From the NCBI RefSeq assembly GCF_015207735.1, contig NZ_JADEWG010000005.1:33583-97582 (forward strand): DNA of 64,000 bases, read 5' to 3'. Below, one piece after another: positions 1-7,820 of the stretch. The DNA comes from [Phormidium] sp. LEGE 05292 (GTDB taxonomy: Bacteria; Cyanobacteriota; Cyanobacteriia; Cyanobacteriales; Aerosakkonemataceae). Positions within the stretch are counted from its first letter, which is position 1. Each line of letters opens with the position of its first letter. A program made the position numbers and the translations under genes. The notes below the pieces were generated by a model, which did no database searches, was not told the DNA's origin, and was given only the letters and a program-made list of their open reading frames with translations.

Positions 1-595
1 GAAACAAGAAGAAAGTAATATTGCTGATTCTTTTGGCGAAGTTACGGTTTTATTTGCTGATATTGTCGGCTTTACTAAACTTTCCGCACGGATCAGTCCC
101 CAGGAATTAGTTGATTTACTCAACCACATATTTTCGATGTTTGACAAATTAGCTGAAATTCATCAACTAGAGAAGATAAAAACAATTGGAGATGCCTATA
201 TGGTAGCAGCCGGAATTCCCCACCATCGAGTAGATCATGCAGAAGCGATCGCAGATATGGCGCTTGATATGTTGCAAGCACTAAAGCAGTTTAATAAAGA
301 AACCAATCAAGATTTCAATATCAGAATTGGGGTGAATACTGGGCCAGTAATAGCTGGAGTAATTGGCACCAAAAAATTTATTTATGACCTTTGGGGAGAC
401 ACAGTTAATATTGCTAGTCGCATGGAATCTCAGGGGATTCCAGGTTATGTTCAAGTTACAGAAAATACCTACGATATTTTAAAAGAAAAGTATTTGTTTC
501 GAGAACGTGGTTTAATACATATTAAAGGTAAGGGAGATATGCTAACTTACCTACTTATGGGAAAAAAATTAGTTGAATTGATGAAAATATCATAA
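1..595 (+). CDS. Adenylate cyclase, C-terminal catalytic domain (5' partial)
   Basis: Class III nucleotidyl cyclase that makes cAMP from ATP. The reading frame is open from base 2, so the start lies left of the window. The visible part is most of a cyclase homology domain: FADIVGFTKLS carries the first metal-binding Asp, and the second Asp lies in the IGDAYMVAAG region. The two purine-selecting positions read Lys (KIKTIGDAYM) and Asp (FIYDLWGDTVN). This is the adenylate-cyclase pair, not the Glu/Cys pair of guanylate cyclases. The transition-state Asn and Arg lie in TVNIASRME. Cyanobacterial enzymes of this type (the CyaC group) usually carry sensor domains upstream, which cannot be seen here. 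The 3' end overlaps the convergent next gene by 6 bp. Confidence 0.9.
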   Translation, partial: KQEESNIADSFGEVTVLFADIVGFTKLSARISPQELVDLLNHIFSMFDKLAEIHQLEKIKTIGDAYMVAAGIPHHRVDHAEAIADMALDMLQALKQFNKETNQDFNIRIGVNTGPVIAGVIGTKKFIYDLWGDTVNIASRMESQGIPGYVQVTENTYDILKEKYLFRERGLIHIKGKGDMLTYLLMGKKLVELMKIS

Positions 596-1168
596 TAAAG
601 CCTTTTTATTTAAAATAATCCAATGCTCAATTCCCTTTTTTGTGGGTTGTCCTGATGCGGTAAAAGTCCAAATTTCTCTTTTATTTTGCGGGCCGTAACT
701 AATATGAATGGGGCGTTCTGAACCATAAAAATAAAGTGAATCAAAGGGCAATTTTTGTGCTAAAATCCAGTCGATAACGCGATCGCTCTCTTCCCCCCAA
801 ATCAAAAAATCGCAAGCAGCACCCAACCTCTGACAATAATACTTCCCATTTTTATTAATTTCATGAGCTATATGCTGGTCAATTTCCGGCGCAACTCGAC
901 CGTTTTTTAAACCTGTTTCTGGGTCTTTTTTGGCTAAATATTTTTTCAAATCTTTTGAGCAAAAACCGTAAGTAAGACGAAACTTTTCTACTCCAAAATA
1001 ATCTATAATTGGCTCTAAAATAAACTGTGTTAAAGCATCTATCGCAGGTAATGTTTCTGCTAAGTTTTCGGGAAAAGGATTGATTTTATCGGCGTATTTC
1101 TGATAAGTTTGTGTACAAGTACAAAACTCTTCGAGAGTGAGGTATTTTCCTAGTTTAACTTCTTTCAT
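590..1168 (-). CDS. Peptidase M15-like (DD-peptidase fold) protein, probably degenerate zinc site
   Basis: About 192 residues. The C-terminal half (CQRLGAACDFLIWG, later RPIHISYGP) resembles the M15 D-Ala-D-Ala carboxypeptidase/Hedgehog-like fold, where SxHxxGxAxD and a late His bind zinc. The Asp and late His are present, but the first His position reads Gln, so catalytic activity is doubtful. No signal peptide is seen. An alternative ATG at 1186 lies in a CATG shared with the ATG of the divergent gene at 1185; I prefer the ATG at 1168, since MKEVKLGKYLTLEEF begins the folded part. The function is unknown, and the family assignment is inference. Confidence 0.55.
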   Translation of the reverse strand: MKEVKLGKYLTLEEFCTCTQTYQKYADKINPFPENLAETLPAIDALTQFILEPIIDYFGVEKFRLTYGFCSKDLKKYLAKKDPETGLKNGRVAPEIDQHIAHEINKNGKYYCQRLGAACDFLIWGEESDRVIDWILAQKLPFDSLYFYGSERPIHISYGPQNKREIWTFTASGQPTKKGIEHWIILNKKALL

Positions 1169-1184
1169 ATCTTTAGAAATTAAC

Positions 1185-2831
1185 ATGATCGATTATAAAA
1201 GACGACGGTTATTTTTTTTAGGGGCGGTTTGTGCGATCGCACTCCTCCTAAACAACTGTAAAAGTGCGCCGAATAGCGATCGAACTACCACCACCACTTC
1301 CCCAACAAATCAACAAGTATTAGTTTACGGTTCGGGAGGTTCGCCAGTAAACCTAGAACCGGGAAATATTACTGATGGTAATTCGCTAATTGTGCAACAA
1401 CAAATTTACGATCGCCTCTTAGAATTTAAACCAGGTACTACCGATTTGCAACCGAGTTTAGCTACATCTTGGTCTGTTTCTGCTGATGGGAAAACATGGA
1501 CTTTTAAACTGCGTCCGGGAGTTAAATTTCACGATGGTACAAATTTTGATGCCCAAGCAGTAAAGTTTAATGTGGAACGTTGGTGGGATGCCAAAAATCC
1601 CAACGGTTATCGCAATGCTGGCAAAAGTTATGAGATTTGGCAGCAAATATTTGGCGGTTTTAAAGGAGATCCGAATTCCTTATTACAAAACTTTGTTGTA
1701 GTTGATAAATCTACAGTTCAATTTGTTTTAAAACAACCTTTTGCAGCTTTTCCTGCTGCCATTGGATCGGGATTTTTTGGCATAGCTAGTCCCACAGCAA
1801 TTAAAAAAGCTGGTGCTAATTATGGTACTCCAAATGCGTTAGCGGTAGGAACTGGGCCCTTTATATTTAAAGAATGGCGAACAGGCGATCGCGTTACCTT
1901 GGCAAAAAATCCTAATTACTGGCAAAAAGGTTTACCCAAAACCAATCAATTAGTAATTCGTTTTGTCAACGATCCCGCAGCAAGATTAGCGCAACTTCGC
2001 GCCGGACAAATTGATTTTACCGTCGATCTTGCGCCCGATCAAATTAAAGAAATTCAAAGCGATCCTAATTTAGTTGCTGTTCCCCGTCCCTCTTTTAATG
2101 TTGGCTATTTGGCGCTGAATACCAGTTATAAACCTTTAGCAGATGTGAGGGTGAGACAGGCGATCGACCTTGCCATCAACAAACAACAAATTGTTCAAGC
2201 ATTTTGGGGAGACTTAGGCGAAACATCTCCCCATTTTATCCCATCCATATTAAGTTGGGCGCAATCAAAAAACCTGACCAAAACCGCACCTAACCCGCAA
2301 AAAGCCAAAGAATTACTAACACAAGCTGGCTATCCAAACGGATTTGATTTAGAACTTTGGTATATGCCAGTTTCCCGTCCTTATTTTCCCACACCAAAAC
2401 CAATTGCTGAAGCTTTCGCTGCCGATTTAAGTGCGATCGGCATTCGAGTTAAACTTAACACCAAAGATTGGGCTGCTTACATTGCCGATCGCAAAAAATC
2501 CCCAGGCTTTCAAGCATTTATGTTAGGTTGGACAGCTGATTATGGCGATCCCGATAGTTTTTATTACCCCCATTTTGGCCCTGGTGGAACTGTAGATATA
2601 GGAAATTGGAAAAACGACCAAGTTATCCAACTTTTAAACCAAGGTCGGGCGACAGGAAATCAAGCAGCAAGAGGGAAAATTTATGCTCAAATCGATGAAA
2701 TTTTACATCAAGAAGCAGTCCGTTTACCAATAGTACATTCCCAACCATTATTAACAAAAAGAAAGAATATTGAAGGTTGGATTCCTAGTCCTTTAGGTAG
2801 CGAAAATTTTACCAGAATTGAAAAGAAGTGA
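1185..2831 (+). CDS. ABC transporter substrate-binding lipoprotein, peptide/nickel family (SBP_bac_5)
   Basis: Periplasmic solute-binding lipoprotein of about 548 residues that would deliver a peptide-like ligand to the two permeases downstream. The N-terminus has a basic start, a hydrophobic stretch and a lipobox (LLLNNC, Cys25), followed by a Ser/Thr-rich linker. The family 5 signature region is visible around LRPGVKFHDGTNFDAQAVKF, and the length fits DppA/OppA/GsiB proteins. The start is placed at the ATG at 1185 because the 16 residues before it would spoil the lipoprotein signal. Ligand specificity cannot be read from the sequence. A 239-bp gap with two hairpin repeats separates it from the first permease. 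Confidence 0.9.
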   Translation: MIDYKRRRLFFLGAVCAIALLLNNCKSAPNSDRTTTTTSPTNQQVLVYGSGGSPVNLEPGNITDGNSLIVQQQIYDRLLEFKPGTTDLQPSLATSWSVSADGKTWTFKLRPGVKFHDGTNFDAQAVKFNVERWWDAKNPNGYRNAGKSYEIWQQIFGGFKGDPNSLLQNFVVVDKSTVQFVLKQPFAAFPAAIGSGFFGIASPTAIKKAGANYGTPNALAVGTGPFIFKEWRTGDRVTLAKNPNYWQKGLPKTNQLVIRFVNDPAARLAQLRAGQIDFTVDLAPDQIKEIQSDPNLVAVPRPSFNVGYLALNTSYKPLADVRVRQAIDLAINKQQIVQAFWGDLGETSPHFIPSILSWAQSKNLTKTAPNPQKAKELLTQAGYPNGFDLELWYMPVSRPYFPTPKPIAEAFAADLSAIGIRVKLNTKDWAAYIADRKKSPGFQAFMLGWTADYGDPDSFYYPHFGPGGTVDIGNWKNDQVIQLLNQGRATGNQAARGKIYAQIDEILHQEAVRLPIVHSQPLLTKRKNIEGWIPSPLGSENFTRIEKK

Positions 2832-2858
2832 TAATTAAAAATTACCAAAGCTAGGAAT

Positions 2859-3038
2859 GGGCAGGTTTTAACTTTTACATTATTCATAGTGATTTCCATC
2901 TTTTGGCTAAACCTGCCCCTACCAATTTGGATCGATTATTTGTGTAAACAATAGAACAAAAAATGTTATTGTAGGGGCGGGTTTAGCAAATAATACTTGG
3001 AACTCACAAAAAATATCTCAACAAAACCCGCCCTCTAC
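2859..3038. repeat. Two palindromic repeats between binding protein and permease
   Basis: Two hairpin-forming elements. In the first, GGGCAGGTTT (2859-2868) pairs with AAACCTGCCC (2909-2918). In the second, the GTAGGGGCGGGTTT block at 2971-2984 pairs with the complementary block at 3024-3038 with one mismatch. They are related to each other and to the GGGCGAAGC hairpin near 52.9 kb. They probably belong to a mobile palindromic repeat family of the genome and could attenuate transcription between these genes. Confidence 0.7.
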
Positions 3039-3070
3039 CATGCAATAGCGATCGAGACTGAATATAAACC

Positions 3071-4081
3071 ATGTTTAAATATATTTTAAAACGGTTACTT
3101 AATCTGCTTCCAGTTCTTATCGGAATCACTCTTTTAGTATTCACATTGCTGCATTTAATTCCCGGAGATCCAGCAGTGGTATTATTAGGAGAAATAGCGA
3201 CACCAGAACAGATAGAATCCCTAAGACAGCAATTAGGATTAAATCAACCATTGCCAATTCAATATTTTCACTTTTTGTTCAATGTAATTCGCTTCGATTT
3301 TGGCAAAAGTATTATTAGTGGTATTCCGATTATTGATGAAATTACAACCCGTTGGCCTGCGACATTTGAATTATCAGTAGCAGCAATGTTAATCGCCTTA
3401 ATTTTAGGAATTCCCGCCGGAATTTTTGCTGCTGTTCGGAAAAATAGCTGGTTAGATAACCTATTAATGAGTAGTTCTTTAATAGGAGTATCTTTGCCTG
3501 TTTATTGGTTAGGATTATTGCTAATTTATCTATTCGCCGTCAACTTACAATGGCTACCTCCTAGCGGCAGAATTAGTGTTGACGTAGGGTTTAACTTTAA
3601 ACCAATCACAGGTTTTTTTGTTCTAGATTCCCTTCTCAAACTAGATATCAAAACCTCACAAGATGTCCTATCTCATTTAATTTTACCAGCCATAACATTA
3701 GGAACCATTCCGTTAGCAATCATCGCCAGAATTACTAGAAGCGCCATGTTAGAAGTGCTATCGCAAGATTATATCCGCACTGCGAGAGCAAAGGGAGTTC
3801 CTGAATATTTCGTTATCTTAAAACACGGCTTAAAAAATGCTTTTCTACCAATTAATACCACTATTGGGTTACAATTTGGTACTTTACTTGGTGGGGCAAT
3901 TCTTACAGAAACAATTTTCTCATGGCCTGGGATTGGTTCTTGGATTTATGAGGGAATTTTAGCGCGAGATTATCCAGTTGTTCAAGGAGGAGTAATTTTT
4001 GTGTCAGTAACTTTTGTGTTGATTAACTTGTTAGTAGATTTATCATATACTTTTTTAGATCCCCGAATTCAGTATAAGTAA
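3071..4081 (+). CDS. ABC transporter permease, DppB/OppB/GsiC type
   Basis: Inner-membrane permease of 336 residues. It has the typical start of the family (a first membrane helix at residues 9-30 followed by PGDPAVVLLG), about six membrane helices, and the EAA loop near ARAKGVPEYFVILKHGL that contacts the ATPase. The ending WPGIGSWIYEGILARDYPVVQGG is characteristic of DppB-like proteins. It should pair with the DppC-type permease at 4386. No DppD/DppF-type ATPase follows, so the ATPases must be encoded elsewhere. The substrate (di- or oligopeptide, glutathione, nickel) is undetermined. Confidence 0.92.
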   Translation: MFKYILKRLLNLLPVLIGITLLVFTLLHLIPGDPAVVLLGEIATPEQIESLRQQLGLNQPLPIQYFHFLFNVIRFDFGKSIISGIPIIDEITTRWPATFELSVAAMLIALILGIPAGIFAAVRKNSWLDNLLMSSSLIGVSLPVYWLGLLLIYLFAVNLQWLPPSGRISVDVGFNFKPITGFFVLDSLLKLDIKTSQDVLSHLILPAITLGTIPLAIIARITRSAMLEVLSQDYIRTARAKGVPEYFVILKHGLKNAFLPINTTIGLQFGTLLGGAILTETIFSWPGIGSWIYEGILARDYPVVQGGVIFVSVTFVLINLLVDLSYTFLDPRIQYK

Positions 4082-4085
4082 TAAA

Positions 4086-4363
4086 GTTCGTTGTAGGCGC
4101 TTTAGCGCGATTCCCACTCTCAGTGGGAACAACGGACGGAAGGTTCGTTGTAGGCGCTTCAGCGCGATTCCCACTCAAGTGGGAACAACGGACGGAAGGT
4201 TTGTTGTAGGCGCTTCAGCGCGATTCCCACTCAAGTGGGAACAACGGACGGAAGGTTTGTTGTAGGCGCTTCAGCGCGATTCCCACTCTCAGTGGGAACA
4301 ACGGACGGAAGGTTTGTTGTAGGCGCTTCAGCGCGATTCCCACTCAAGTGGGAACAACGGACG
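4086..4363. repeat. Five tandem 56/57-bp structured repeats inside the permease operon
   Basis: Five head-to-tail units start at 4086, 4143, 4199, 4255 and 4312 (the last is slightly short). Each has three nested pairings: an outer CGTTGT/ACAACG, whose left base varies from unit to unit (CG or TTTG), a GGCGCTT(C/T)AGCGC hairpin, and a hairpin with a 6-bp CCCACT/AGTGGG stem. Units alternate between two loop versions, CTC (57 bp) and CA (56 bp), with the stem untouched. The array fills the space between two co-directional permease genes, so it would lie in their transcript. The spurious ORF across it is a by-product of the repeat. Confidence 0.9.
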
Positions 4364-4385
4364 ATTTGTATCATATCTTCTTATT

Positions 4386-5219
4386 ATGCAAAAATTTTGG
4401 GAACGTTTTCTACAATCTACTTCCGGTAAAATTGGTTTAATTTTAATCATTTCGATCGTATTATTTGCCGTTTTAGCGCCAATTATTCATCCTTACGATC
4501 CGGCTACAGACCGGAATTTTGCAGCACGTTTAAAACCTCCTAGTGCTGAACATTGGTTTGGAACTGATGGATTAGGAAGAGATATTTTAGTATTAGTTTG
4601 GTATGGAATGCGAACTTCGCTTACTGTTGGGTTAATTTCAGTAGGAATAGGGTTAATAATTGGGTTACTTTTAGGATTAATTGCGGGTTATTTTCGGGGG
4701 AAAGCTGATACTTTGATTATTTGGGTAACAGATATACTTTTGGCTTTTCCTTCTATATTATTAGCGATCGCGATCGTCACCGTCACAGGCCCAAGTTTAC
4801 CCAGCGTCATGTTAGCAGTAGGAATCGTCCAAATCCCCATTTATATTCGCTTAACTCGTAGCATGGTACTCTCATTAAGAGAACAAGAATTTATCCAAGC
4901 AGTAAAAGCATTAGGCGCATCTCCAAATCGGATTATTTTTAATCACATTTTACCCAGTACACTTTCACCTTTAATCGTTCAAGCAACACTATCAATTGGT
5001 ACAGCAACCTTAGAAGCAGCGGGATTAGGATTTTTAGGATTAGGCGCACAACCACCAACACCAGAATTAGGCACAATGTTAGCCGATGCCTTCAAAGGAG
5101 GCTACTCTTTAACCTATCCTTGGACAACAATTTTTCCCGGTTTATTTATTACTTTAACCGTCCTCGCTTTTAACCTTTTAGGAGACGGTTTACGCGATAG
5201 CCTCGATCCCCGATCTTAA
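4386..5219 (+). CDS. ABC transporter permease, DppC/OppC/GsiD type
   Basis: Inner-membrane permease of 277 residues, the expected partner of the DppB-type protein. An N-terminal helix (GKIGLILIISIVLFAVLAP) is followed by the family motif HWFGTDGLGRDIL, then about five helices. The EAA loop lies near AVKALGASPNRIIFNHILP. The C-terminal LGDGLRDSLDPRS is a typical ending of this family. It is separated from its partner by the 280-bp tandem repeat array. A dispersed repeat follows the stop codon directly, and the next gene is convergent, so the operon ends here without an ATPase gene. Confidence 0.92.
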   Translation: MQKFWERFLQSTSGKIGLILIISIVLFAVLAPIIHPYDPATDRNFAARLKPPSAEHWFGTDGLGRDILVLVWYGMRTSLTVGLISVGIGLIIGLLLGLIAGYFRGKADTLIIWVTDILLAFPSILLAIAIVTVTGPSLPSVMLAVGIVQIPIYIRLTRSMVLSLREQEFIQAVKALGASPNRIIFNHILPSTLSPLIVQATLSIGTATLEAAGLGFLGLGAQPPTPELGTMLADAFKGGYSLTYPWTTIFPGLFITLTVLAFNLLGDGLRDSLDPRS

Positions 5220-5227
5220 AAAACTCC

Positions 5228-5274
5228 TTCTTCTCTTTCTTCGCGTCCTTTGCGTTCTTTGCGGTTCAAAAAAA
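5228..5274 (-). repeat. Dispersed repeat, copy 1 (GAACCGCAAAGGACGC family)
   Basis: This is the complement of an A-tract-GAACCGCAAAGGACGCAAAGAACGCGAAG-type sequence. Related copies lie at 16221-16270, 55471-55514 and 55978-56028. All share a poly-T/A end, the GAACC(G/A)C(G)AA core and a GAAGAAAGAGAA end. This copy sits between two convergent genes. Confidence 0.75.
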
Positions 5275-5275
5275 A

Positions 5276-5590
5276 CTAATCCAAGTCAAACTGACCAACC
5301 GTAACCGCACAAAACGCAAACGCCAAAACAATCGGAATCGGACATTTCATCACGCCACTAGCAATTGTCGCACTAATTGTTACTACCACAGCAGCGATCG
5401 CCCAAATTCTTTCTTGCGGACTCAAACCTTTTTTATCTTTAATTACTCTTAATTCTTGGCTAGGAATTGGTTCCGGCATTACTGCGCCGGGAGGAAAAGC
5501 CCAATAAGTATTTTTGCCGTCAACAACCAAATCTGTCCAACCGTTATCTTCGCACCATTGGTTAACCCATTCATCGGCAAAATGCTTCAT
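5276..5590 (-). CDS. Small conserved-type membrane protein of unknown function
   Basis: A protein of 104 residues. The N-terminal 50 residues are soluble and Trp-rich (WVNQWCEDNGWTDLVVDG). Two hydrophobic segments follow, at about 63-80 and 83-98, likely a membrane hairpin. A perfect AGGAGG ribosome-binding site stands 7 bases before the ATG, which supports a real gene and this start. It is transcribed alone and convergent to the permease operon. I do not recognise the family beyond its cyanobacterial appearance. Confidence 0.7.
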   Translation of the reverse strand: MKHFADEWVNQWCEDNGWTDLVVDGKNTYWAFPPGAVMPEPIPSQELRVIKDKKGLSPQERIWAIAAVVVTISATIASGVMKCPIPIVLAFAFCAVTVGQFDLD

Positions 5591-5919
5591 TTCAATTCCT
5601 CCTAATCCGGCAATAGAGTTAAGTTATTTAGCGATCGCTAACAGCACTCGACCATTAGCGAACTAAAATCAGAAATGTTAACTTCCTTTAAGTAGTTGGA
5701 AAACTGTTACAACGCTGTCTACCAACGTTGTGTTCTGAACAGGTTAGCAAAAGCTCGACTTATCTAAAAGTAAAAGTTACCAAATTTAATGAACGGATTA
5801 CCGAACCTGAAGAAAAAATGAGAACCACAACGATTCAGGTAAAGAAAAGTTACCGTCGAACAGACTAAAATTTATAGACCATGAAATACTGATTACTTCT
5901 ACGTAATTGAGGTATACCC
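5591..5919. other. Intergenic region, 329 bp
   Basis: It holds the divergent promoters of the small membrane protein (minus) and the ABC ATPase (plus). One HIP1 octamer is present near 5631. I looked for a purine-type riboswitch ahead of the ATPase and saw no convincing conserved core. A GAGGT ribosome-binding site lies just before 5920. Confidence 0.5.
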
Positions 5920-7467
5920 ATGACTGCCACTACTTCCAATTTAATGATAGAAGTCACGAAGCCACCGAAATTAGAAGTAATTAGCATGACCAAGCGGTTT
6001 GGTAACATGACTGCATTAGATAATGTTTCAATTACTCTTAAACCGGGGACATTCCATGCTTTATTGGGAGAAAATGGCGCAGGTAAAAGTACTTTAGTCA
6101 AGTGCATTATGGGCTTTTACACTGCTGATAGTGGGCAGGTATTAATTAATCAACAACCACATAAAATTACCAATCCTCGTGATGCCCATAAATATGGCAT
6201 CGGCATGGTATATCAGCATTTCACCTCCATTGCAGCAATGACTGTGGCAGAAAATTTGGTACTTTCTTCTGTAGAAGGCTCAAATCTTATTAATTGGGAA
6301 GCAGAATACGATCGCCTAACCTTATTCATGGCTTCAGCACCTTTTCATCTTGACCTACGCACACCCATTTACCAATTAGCCGCCGGACAGAAACAGAAAT
6401 TAGAAATACTTAAACAGCTATATCTCAAAAGTAAGATTTTAATTTTAGATGAACCAACTTCAGTCTTAACTCCCCAAGAGGCAGATGAAATTTTAGGCTT
6501 ATTACGCCAAGAAGTAATAGCGGAAAAATTAAGCGTATTGATGATTAGTCACAAATTCCGCGAAGTCACCGCTTTTGCTGACGAAGTAACAGTATTACGC
6601 AAAGGAAAATTTGCAGGTTGCGGGACAGTAAAAAATCTCTCCGTTTCCGATATGGCTGAGATGATGATGGGCGAAAAACGCGAATCTCAACCAATTAAAA
6701 AACAAGCGACTGTTGCCAAAGTTCCGGTATTAGAAGTTATAAATTTGCATACTAATAAAGATAATGGATTAGAAGCTATTTGCGGAGTAAATCTCGTAGT
6801 TCATGCTGGGGAAATTGTCGGAATTGCAGGGGTTTCTGGTAACGGACAAAAAGAATTAGTCGAAGTATTATCGGGTCAACGTCCGGCAACTGCGGGTGAG
6901 ATTTTAGTGAACGGGAAAAAGTACAAAGCTACTCGCGCCGAAATGTACAAACATCAAATTTTCTCCTTGCCAGAAGAACCGTTAAAAAATGCCTGCGTGC
7001 CTAACATGAGTGTGGCAGAAAATTTGGCGCTACGGACTTTCGATCGCCCTCCCCAAGCTGTAGGCGGTTGGGTGTTAATTAACAAAATCATTCGTCAATT
7101 TGCCCAAGGTTTAATTAAACAATTTTCCATCAAAACACCCTCACCAGATACCCCAGTAGTTAACCTCTCTGGTGGCAATGTCCAACGCACAGTTTTAGCT
7201 AGAGAACTATCATCAGAAAAAGTCCAATTATTGATTGTCGCTAATCCCTGTTTTGGCTTAGATTTTGGCGCAGTAAGTTTCATTCACGACCAAATTGTAG
7301 CTGCCAGAAATCGCGGCGTAGCTGTTTTATTAGTCAGCGAAGATTTAGACGAAATCCTCAAAATTGCCGATCGCGTCCTCGTGCTCAGCGAAGGTAAATT
7401 TTTCTACGAAAGTGCGATCGCCGATGCTAACGTCTTAGAAATTGGTCAACGCATGGCAGGACACTGA
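5920..7467 (+). CDS. Double ATP-binding ABC protein, simple sugar/nucleoside (NupA/YufO) type
   Basis: A cytoplasmic ATPase of 515 residues with two fused nucleotide-binding domains, as in RbsA/YufO-type importers. Domain 1 has Walker A GENGAGKST (residues 50-58), an unusual signature region (LAAGQKQKLE) and Walker B ILILDEPTS. Domain 2 has the family's degenerate P-loop (GVSGNGQKE) and signature LSGGNVQR. The closest architecture in memory is the ATPase of BMP-family (purine nucleoside or basic membrane protein) importers. Neither the matching permeases nor a BMP lipoprotein lies next to it, so it is an orphan here. GAGGT upstream of 5920 supports the start. Confidence 0.88.
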   Translation: MTATTSNLMIEVTKPPKLEVISMTKRFGNMTALDNVSITLKPGTFHALLGENGAGKSTLVKCIMGFYTADSGQVLINQQPHKITNPRDAHKYGIGMVYQHFTSIAAMTVAENLVLSSVEGSNLINWEAEYDRLTLFMASAPFHLDLRTPIYQLAAGQKQKLEILKQLYLKSKILILDEPTSVLTPQEADEILGLLRQEVIAEKLSVLMISHKFREVTAFADEVTVLRKGKFAGCGTVKNLSVSDMAEMMMGEKRESQPIKKQATVAKVPVLEVINLHTNKDNGLEAICGVNLVVHAGEIVGIAGVSGNGQKELVEVLSGQRPATAGEILVNGKKYKATRAEMYKHQIFSLPEEPLKNACVPNMSVAENLALRTFDRPPQAVGGWVLINKIIRQFAQGLIKQFSIKTPSPDTPVVNLSGGNVQRTVLARELSSEKVQLLIVANPCFGLDFGAVSFIHDQIVAARNRGVAVLLVSEDLDEILKIADRVLVLSEGKFFYESAIADANVLEIGQRMAGH

Positions 7468-7680
7468 AGAAAGGCAGAAGGCAGAAGGCAGAAGGCAGAA
7501 GGCAGAAGAAAGGCAGAAGGCAGAAGGGGGAAAGGTTTGAATTTTGAGTTTTAAATTATTCTCCCCCAACCCTTGTACCTTCTGCCTTTCTTCTGCCTTT
7601 ACCCTTTTCTTCTTTCTTACCTTCTGCCCTCTGCCTTCTGCCTTCTGCCTTTCTTCTGCCTTTCCGTTAAGAAATATAAA
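7468..7680. repeat. AGGCAGA short tandem repeats in inverted arrangement
   Basis: The left block (7470-7530) repeats AGGCAGA/GGCAGAA on the plus strand. The right block (about 7575-7665) is made of the complementary CCTTCTGC units, so the transcript could fold into a long imperfect hairpin after the ATPase gene. Similar tracts occur at 30.95-31.03 kb and 57.9 kb. They look like genome-wide short tandem repeats. The rest of the gap up to 7820 holds the ctaA promoter region and nothing else I can name. Confidence 0.75.
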
Positions 7681-7820
7681 CCCTGAAGAACTGAAAATTA
7701 CCTAAAGCTTTTGGGCAAAACTCGATCCCGTAAGTAAAGTGTTAACTAATGCCTTAGTTGGATGCGGTTGAGTGTTCACTCAGCCATAACTTAACACTAG
7801 GAGTTGGAGAAGGTAGAACG

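Noticed and set aside
4086..4363. CRISPR array
   Set aside because: Units are nearly identical over their whole length with no unique spacers, and no cas genes are in the window.
4235..4429. 64-residue open frame across the tandem repeats (repeating GTTDGRFVVGASARFPL)
   Set aside because: It is a by-product of the structured repeat; its frame overlaps the permease start and has no ribosome-binding site.
5591..5919. Possible purine riboswitch before a nucleoside-type ATPase
   Set aside because: No conserved three-way-junction core could be found by eye.
6780..6900. Degenerate second P-loop of the double ATPase as a defect
   Set aside because: GxxGxGQxE in the second half is normal for sugar-type double ATPases.
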